Positions 59,339 through 64,000 of a stretch of DNA of 64,000 nucleotides are shown here, one piece after another. The notes under the pieces are model-generated. The model was given only the letters and a program-made list of their open reading frames with translations. It did not search any database and had not been told where the DNA came from. The stretch lies in the NCBI RefSeq assembly GCF_003459245.1, contig NZ_QRVG01000001.1:62001-126000 (forward strand), given 5' to 3'. The position numbers and the translations under genes were made by a program. The DNA is from Collinsella sp. AF23-2 (GTDB lineage: Bacteria; Actinomycetota; Coriobacteriia; Coriobacteriales; Coriobacteriaceae). How positions within the stretch are numbered: position 1 is the first letter of the stretch; the number at the start of each line of letters is the position of its first letter.

Positions 59339-60550
59339 ATGCTGTCTGTTGACGAGCAAATGCGTATCATCACCTCGGGTGCAGCGCAGATCGTCCCCGA
59401 GGCCGACCTTCGCAAGAAGCTTGAGAAGGGCGAGCCCCTCAACATCAAGCTCGGCGTCGATCCCACCAGCCCCGACCTGCACCTGGGCCATGCCGTGCCC
59501 CTGCGCAAGATGCGTCAGTTCCAGGACCTGGGCCACAACGTCACCCTTATCATCGGCAACGGCACTGCGCTGATCGGCGACCCCTCGGGCAAGAACTCCA
59601 CCCGCCCGCAGCTTTCGCAGGAGCAGATCGAGGCCAACGCCGAGACCTACGTGAGCCAGGCCATGAAGATCCTGGACCCCGAGAAGACCACCATCGTGCA
59701 CAACGGCGACTGGATCCTTTCGATGGACCTGGCCGGCCTGCTGCAGGTGTGCTCCAAGTTCACCGTCGCCCGCATCCTCGAGCGCGACGACTTTACCAAG
59801 CGCTACCAGTCCCAGACGCCGATTGCCCTGCACGAGTTCCTGTACCCTGTGATGCAGGCCTTCGACTCCGTGCAGATCAAGGCCGACGTCGAGATGGGCG
59901 GCACCGACCAGCTCTTTAACCTGCTCGCCGGCCGCGAGCTCATGGAGAAGATGGGCATGGAACCGCAGATCGCGCTCACCATGCCGCTGCTCGAGGGCAC
60001 CGACGGCGTCCGTAAGATGTCCAAGTCCTACGGTAACTACATCGGCCTGACCGATGCTCCCAAGGATATGTTCGGCAAGACCATGTCCATCCCCGACGAG
60101 ATGATTGGCAAGTACTATCGTCTGGCCAGTTCGCTCACCCCGGCCGAGGTCGACAAGATCGATGCCGCCCTGGCCGATGGCTCCGCCGACCCCTACGAGC
60201 TCAAGCGCGCTCTAGGCCGCGACCTGTGCGACACCTACCACGGTGCTGGCGCCGGCGACGAGGCTCAGGCCGAGTTCGACCGTGTGTTCAAGGAGGGCCA
60301 GCTTGCCGACTTCCCCGAGAAGCACGTTGAGCTGACCGTCAACGACGAGGGCCAGATTTACCTCGCTGGCCTGCTCAAGGACCTGGGCCTTTCGGCCAGC
60401 GCCGGTCAGGCCCGCCGCGACATCGACGGCGGCGGCGTCAAGATCAACGGCAAGGCTGTGGCTCCCAAGAGCTACAACATCGATCCGAGCGCCCTCAAGC
60501 TGGGCGACACCCTCTCCGTGGGCAAGCGCAAGGGCTTTAAGTTGGTCTAA
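59339..60550 (+). CDS. tyrS: Tyrosyl-tRNA synthetase
   Basis: 403 residues. Class I signatures: DLHLGHAVPLRKMRQFQDLGH (HLGH 48-51) and RKMSKSYGN (KMSKS 226-230); C-terminal S4-like RNA-binding domain (LSASAGQARRDIDGGGVKINGKAV). AAGGAGG before the ATG. The 97-bp leader is too short for a T-box. Confidence 0.96.
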   Translation: MLSVDEQMRIITSGAAQIVPEADLRKKLEKGEPLNIKLGVDPTSPDLHLGHAVPLRKMRQFQDLGHNVTLIIGNGTALIGDPSGKNSTRPQLSQEQIEANAETYVSQAMKILDPEKTTIVHNGDWILSMDLAGLLQVCSKFTVARILERDDFTKRYQSQTPIALHEFLYPVMQAFDSVQIKADVEMGGTDQLFNLLAGRELMEKMGMEPQIALTMPLLEGTDGVRKMSKSYGNYIGLTDAPKDMFGKTMSIPDEMIGKYYRLASSLTPAEVDKIDAALADGSADPYELKRALGRDLCDTYHGAGAGDEAQAEFDRVFKEGQLADFPEKHVELTVNDEGQIYLAGLLKDLGLSASAGQARRDIDGGGVKINGKAVAPKSYNIDPSALKLGDTLSVGKRKGFKLV

Positions 60551-60577
60551 CGAGCGAGTTGACCTCACAAGTGCAAT

Positions 60578-60613
60578 AAGGCCGCAGCCGGGAATCCCGA
60601 CTGCGGCCTTTTT
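60578..60613 (+). terminator. Intrinsic terminator after tyrS
   Basis: AAGGCCGCAG.../CTGCGGCC stem with an inner CGGGA/TCCCG, then TTTTT. Confidence 0.9.
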
Positions 60614-60716
60614 GGTTGCGACGATCCCTTGGGGACGGAGGGATCATTTGGCGGTGCCGTTAAGCGGAAGGGGTGTTAGCGGGACTTTCTTTTTGGCATA
60701 CAATGGCTATTGGCTT

Positions 60717-60752
60717 GCTGCGGTGAAGGTCTGTCCGCTCCGCAGCTTTTTT
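60717..60752 (+). terminator. Terminator-like hairpin in the ade leader
   Basis: GCTGCGG (60717-60723) / CCGCAGC (60740-60746) then TTTTTT, only 20 nt before the adenine deaminase ATG and downstream of a TACAAT -10 candidate (60699-60704). It would attenuate transcription unless it is disrupted. Confidence 0.55.
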
Positions 60753-60772
60753 CTACGGTTAAAGGAGTATGT

Positions 60773-62593
60773 ATGTCCGTTGAGGTCATGAGGTCTGTGA
60801 TCGATGCTGCCGAGGGGCGCGTGCCCGTCGACACGCTGTTTACCAATGCGCAGATCGTCGACGTGTATGGCCAGCGTGTGGCGCCCGGTAGCGTTGCCGT
60901 CAAGGACGGTGTGATCGTCGGCGTGCTCTACGATGGTCGCGACGATGCTGCTGGCACCTACGAGGCAACTGAGGTCATCGACTGCCAGGGTCGCTATCTC
61001 GCTCCCGGTTTTATTGACGGGCATTTGCATATCGAGTCCTCGAACATCCGTCCCGCCGAGTATGCTCGCATGGCCGCGACGCGCGGTACTACCACCGCCA
61101 TTGCCGACAGCCACGAGATTGCCAATGTTGCCGGTCTCGACGGCTTGCGCTTTATGATCGAGGACGGCCGCCGCGCACCCATCTCCATCAAGTACATGAT
61201 GCCTTCGTGCGTGCCCGCGCTGCCCGACGAGCAGGCCGGTGCCGTTATTTCGGCTGCCGATATGCAGGCGTTTTTTGCCGAGCATCCGGGCGATGTCTTT
61301 GGCCTGGGCGAAATGATGAACCTTCCGGGCGTTTTTATGGCCGATCCCGAGACCTGTGCTCGCATCGATGCCGCTAACCAGACGCCGTCCAAGCAAGTCG
61401 ACGGTCATGCGCCGCTCGTTGCCGGCAAGGACCTCAATGCCTATGCCGCGGCGGGTATTATCGCCGACCACGAGTCGACGATTCCCGAGGAGGCGCTCGA
61501 TAAACTGTCCCGCGGCATGTATGTGATGCTGCGCGAAGGTACGTGTAGCCACGACTTGGCCAACCTGTCGCCGATGCTGCTAGAGAATCCCGCGCGCGCC
61601 CGCCGCTGCTGCTTCGCGACCGACGACCGCGCCCCTTCCGATGCGCTTGCGACCGGCATGATCGACAATGCCTGCCGCGCGGCTATCGAGGCCGGCATCG
61701 ACCCCGTGGTCGCTATCTCTATGGCGTCCCTCTCCACGGCCGAGGCGTTTGGCCTGGACCACGGTTGCCGCGACCCACACGAGCTGCGTGGTGCGATTGC
61801 CCCGGGCAAGCGTGCCGACCTGCTGGTGCTCAACGACCTGACGTTTGCCACGGCTCCGCATCGCGTGTATGCCGCCGGCGCGCTCGTGGCACAGGACGGC
61901 ACTTTTGTGGGCGAGATTGCACCCGAGATGGCCGAGGTCGCGGCCCTTGCCGATGAGCTACGCGCCTCCGTTAAGCTGCCGAAGCTTTCGCTCGACGTAT
62001 TCGACTATGCCTTTAAGCCGGGCGAGGCCGTGATTGACGTGGTGCCGGGCAAGGCCATCACGGGCATGGTTCGCCCCAAGAACACCGAGGGCCTGCGCCG
62101 CATTATGCTGATTGAGCGCCATGGCCGCGGCGTGTCGCTGCAGGCCGAGGGCGCCGACGGCGACGGCCCCGCTGGCCTGGGCCTGGTCGGCAAGCATATC
62201 GGTCGCGGCTGGGTGCGCGGCTTTACCATCACCGGTGGCGCCATTGCCTCCACGATCGGCCACGACTCGCACAACGTGTGCGTGGTGGGCGACAATGCGG
62301 CGGATATGATGGCTGCCGTTGAGGCCGTGGGCCAGGGCGGCCACGTGCTGGTGCGCAACGGCGAGGTCGTGGCGCGCATTCCGCTGGCGCTCGGCGGCCT
62401 GATGAGCGAGGGCGCTGCCGAAGACGTTGCGGCGCAGCACGACGACTTTATGGTCAAGGCGCGCGCCATGGGCATCGAGCCGCCGCTCGACCCCATCATG
62501 GGCATCATCTTCCTGCCCCTGCCGGTGATCCCGACGCTCCGCATCCGTCCCGAGGGCATGTTCGACGTCACAACCTTCACCTACGCCGACTAG
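60773..62593 (+). CDS. ade: Adenine deaminase
   Basis: 606 residues, amidohydrolase superfamily. Adenine to hypoxanthine plus ammonia. Metal site APGFIDGHLHIESS (His84, His86), IADSHEIANV, VDGHAPLVAGKDLNAY and CFATDDRAPSDAL with catalytic Asp; C-terminal Ade region GGAIASTIGHDSHNVCVVG. Start ATG 60773 has AAAGGAG upstream. It supplies hypoxanthine to the purine degradation route in the same window. A leader terminator suggests regulated expression. Confidence 0.93.
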   Translation: MSVEVMRSVIDAAEGRVPVDTLFTNAQIVDVYGQRVAPGSVAVKDGVIVGVLYDGRDDAAGTYEATEVIDCQGRYLAPGFIDGHLHIESSNIRPAEYARMAATRGTTTAIADSHEIANVAGLDGLRFMIEDGRRAPISIKYMMPSCVPALPDEQAGAVISAADMQAFFAEHPGDVFGLGEMMNLPGVFMADPETCARIDAANQTPSKQVDGHAPLVAGKDLNAYAAAGIIADHESTIPEEALDKLSRGMYVMLREGTCSHDLANLSPMLLENPARARRCCFATDDRAPSDALATGMIDNACRAAIEAGIDPVVAISMASLSTAEAFGLDHGCRDPHELRGAIAPGKRADLLVLNDLTFATAPHRVYAAGALVAQDGTFVGEIAPEMAEVAALADELRASVKLPKLSLDVFDYAFKPGEAVIDVVPGKAITGMVRPKNTEGLRRIMLIERHGRGVSLQAEGADGDGPAGLGLVGKHIGRGWVRGFTITGGAIASTIGHDSHNVCVVGDNAADMMAAVEAVGQGGHVLVRNGEVVARIPLALGGLMSEGAAEDVAAQHDDFMVKARAMGIEPPLDPIMGIIFLPLPVIPTLRIRPEGMFDVTTFTYAD

Positions 62594-62710
62594 TCATCAG
62601 GGACGTTCTTAAACGACTAGCCGTTGGGGACACTCTTTGGCGGGCTGCCTGACGTCGCGACCGTGGGGCCTCTGGCGCGCGTGAGCTATTTGCTAGGTCC
62701 ATGTAACGTT

Positions 62711-62716
62711 TATAAC
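62711..62716 (+). promoter_or_regulatory. Likely -10 element of the HAD gene
   Basis: TATAAC at 62711-62716, with TTTGCT at 62689-62694 (16-nt spacing) as a weak -35. Confidence 0.35.
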
Positions 62717-62732
62717 TACGGGGTCTTATTCG

Positions 62733-62797
62733 AGCTCCCTTTGGGTACGGTGTTTTCAGATATACATCTGTTTTCACTACTAAGCCCGAAGGGAGCT
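62733..62797 (+). promoter_or_regulatory. Structured 5' leader sequestering the RBS of the HAD gene
   Basis: AGCTCCCTT (62733-62741) pairs with AAGGGAGCT (62789-62797), which contains the Shine-Dalgarno, and GGG/CCC extends it inward. An inner hairpin CAGAT-ATAC-ATCTG (about 62758-62771) is flanked by TTTT on both sides. TTTT follows the outer stem. Translation, transcription or both may be gated. Confidence 0.5.
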
Positions 62798-62802
62798 TTT
62801 CT

Positions 62803-63597
62803 ATGTTTAAACTGATTGCATCCGATATGGACGGCACACTGCTTGACGAAAACGGCCAGGTGCCTCCCGAGACCTACGAACTGATTCTGGCGCTACACGA
62901 GCATGGCGTGCATTTCGCCGCATCGTCAGGTCGTCGCTACGATCGCCTGTGCGAGTTCTTTGCGCCCGTTCGCGACAAGATGGACTTTGTCGCCGCTAAC
63001 GGCGCCCAAGTCTACGCCGACGGTAAGATGGTAGACCGTGAGGTGTATTCCCACCTGGCGATTCGAAGGCTCGCCCAAGCCGTCAGGACGTTTCCCAATC
63101 TGCATCTTGCGCTCTTTGACCGAACCAAGTCCTTCCTGCTCGATGACGAGTGCAAGTTCGTGCGTGAGGTCGATAAGGACCTTCCCAATGCCGAGCGTAT
63201 TTGGGAGCTGCCCGATCCCAGCGTAAATATCATCAAAGCGAGTATCTTTTGCGACGACAGTGCGGTTATGGACAGTGCGTACGTGCTACAGCGCGAACTT
63301 GGTCAGCTCTTTACTTTTGCGCCTTCGGGCAACGCGTGGATCGATGCCATGCAGCCTGGTGTATCGAAGGCCTCGGGTATCGCGCAGCTCGCGGAGCATT
63401 ACGGCATTGATCGCGACGAGGTCATAGCGTTTGGCGACTCGATGAACGACTACGAGATCATTCGCTTTGTCGGCACGGGCTGCGCGATGGAAAACGCGCG
63501 CCCCGCGCTTAAGGCGGTGGCCGATCGCGTGGTGGGTTGTAACCGCGACCACGCCGTCCAGCAGGAGCTCCGCCACGTTCTGGAGAGCCTCGCCTAA
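62803..63597 (+). CDS. HAD superfamily Cof-type phosphatase
   Basis: 264 residues. Motif I DMDGTLLDENGQ with nucleophile Asp, motif II AASSGRRYDRL, C2-cap, motif III/IV VSKASGIAQLAEHYGIDRDEVIAFGDSMNDYEII. Such cytosolic enzymes hydrolyse sugar phosphates, FMN or PLP; specificity is not predictable. GAAGGGAG before the ATG is inside a hairpin. Confidence 0.9.
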   Translation: MFKLIASDMDGTLLDENGQVPPETYELILALHEHGVHFAASSGRRYDRLCEFFAPVRDKMDFVAANGAQVYADGKMVDREVYSHLAIRRLAQAVRTFPNLHLALFDRTKSFLLDDECKFVREVDKDLPNAERIWELPDPSVNIIKASIFCDDSAVMDSAYVLQRELGQLFTFAPSGNAWIDAMQPGVSKASGIAQLAEHYGIDRDEVIAFGDSMNDYEIIRFVGTGCAMENARPALKAVADRVVGCNRDHAVQQELRHVLESLA

Positions 63598-63690
63598 TCC
63601 GGCAGTTGGGGACGTTCCTTTTCTGCCGGCAGCTGGGGACAGTCCTTGCAGCTTTTTCGCGAAGAGTGTCCCCAACGACTACTGTGACTG

Positions 63691-63773
63691 GGGCAGCTAA
63701 TTTGGGACGGGGCTATTTTAGCTACCCCACACAAGCGGGCAGCTAAAATAGCCCCGTCCCAAATTAGCTGCCC
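63691..63773. repeat. 33-bp perfect palindromic element
   Basis: Arms 63691-63723 and 63741-63773 are exact reverse complements (GGGCAGCTAATTTGGG... start), 17-nt loop. Shares AATTTGGGACGGGGC with 37777-37849. Convergent position between two HAD genes; the preceding 63601-63690 carries further GTTGGGGAC/GTCCCCAAC dyads. Confidence 0.75.
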
Positions 63774-63789
63774 TGCCGGGTTGCTGCTG

Positions 63790-64000
63790 CTAGGCGAGGG
63801 CAGCCATGATGGTGCGGGCGACGCCGTCGTGGTCGTTGTCGAACTCGGTGATGGCGTCGGCGGCGTCGCGGTCCTCGGGCTCGGCGTTGATCATGGCCAT
63901 GCCGTGGCCCGCTGCCTGCAGCATGGGGATGTCGTTGATGTTGTCGCCGAACGCCCAGGCGTCGACGAGACGCTCGCCCAGGTGCTCGCATAGCCACGTG
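63790..64000 (-). CDS. HAD superfamily hydrolase, C-terminal fragment (gene continues beyond window)
   Basis: Only the last 69 codons are inside the window. The frame ends AWAFGDNINDIPMLQAAGHGMAMINAEPEDRDAADAITEFDNDHDGVARTIMAALA, with the GDxxND motif of Cof-type HAD phosphatases. Paralogous in type to 62803-63597 and convergent with it. Confidence 0.85.
   Translation of the reverse strand, partial: TWLCEHLGERLVDAWAFGDNINDIPMLQAAGHGMAMINAEPEDRDAADAITEFDNDHDGVARTIMAALA

Noticed and set aside
1..64000. tRNA and rRNA genes
   Set aside because: No sequence with a plausible T-arm plus cloverleaf was found on reading both strands of intergenic regions; this was by eye, and tRNAscan would be decisive.

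Overview
The window looks like a chromosomal segment of a high-GC gut actinobacterium of the Coriobacteriia, most likely Collinsella or a close relative. The reasons are the GC-rich codon use, a CxxC-type zinc-ribbon S14, the Zn-lid adenylate kinase, and an anaerobic purine/urate degradation locus of the ssnA-ygfK-xdh-dpaL-ygeY-ygeW-hydA-yqeB type. The organism assignment is inference; no 16S rRNA or marker search was possible.

Layout. 1-3.1 kb: a truncated U32 peptidase (minus) and ridA. 3.2-13.6 kb: left arm of the purine locus, with a YheO/DauR-type regulator (minus), then an NCS2 permease, SsnA, YgfK, a four-cluster ferredoxin and a fused 2Fe-2S/molybdopterin xanthine dehydrogenase. 13.6-29.3 kb: an accessory/defence island. 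It holds two unrelated ATPase-nuclease-like genes with elaborate upstream repeats, a 62-bp tandem repeat array, a SIMPL protein, a candidate type I toxin/antisense-RNA locus, a DEDDh exonuclease, a type I restriction-modification system (hsdR-hsdM-hsdS) with a site-specific recombinase and an inverted silent hsdS cassette, and a GmrSD-like nuclease. 29.3-42.0 kb: right arm of the purine locus, with a second YheO-type regulator, DpaL, YgeY, YgeW, a MocA-like nucleotidyltransferase, HydA, YqeC, YqeB, XdhC and a second NCS2 permease.

42.1-52.9 kb: ribosomal protein and housekeeping genes (rplE to rplO, secY, adk, map, infA, rpmJ, rpsM, rpsK, rpsD, rpoA, rplQ, truA). The spc operon begins at rplE behind its own promoter and the genes normally upstream of it are missing. 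53-64 kb: a glycosyltransferase, argR, a class A penicillin-binding protein, a second U32 peptidase, tyrS, adenine deaminase and two HAD phosphatases (the last partial).

The purine genes fit together: NCS2 permeases import urate or xanthine. The Mo/Se hydroxylase, the ferredoxin and YgfK form a redox module. SsnA, HydA, YgeY, YgeW and DpaL hydrolyse and deaminate ring-opened products, and YqeB/YqeC/XdhC/MocA mature the selenium-dependent molybdenum cofactor. Adenine deaminase at 60.8 kb feeds hypoxanthine into the same route.

The strongest finding is the hsdS inverton: a 356-bp and a 28-bp inverted repeat pair, plus an 18-bp core at four sites, around a tyrosine recombinase. This should switch DNA methylation specificity. 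Other notable signals are a 25-bp perfect palindrome before one ATPase, four 33-bp-phased repeats before another, an exact 62-bp tandem array, a 41-bp promoter-like module duplicated before two unrelated genes, and several long intergenic palindromes.
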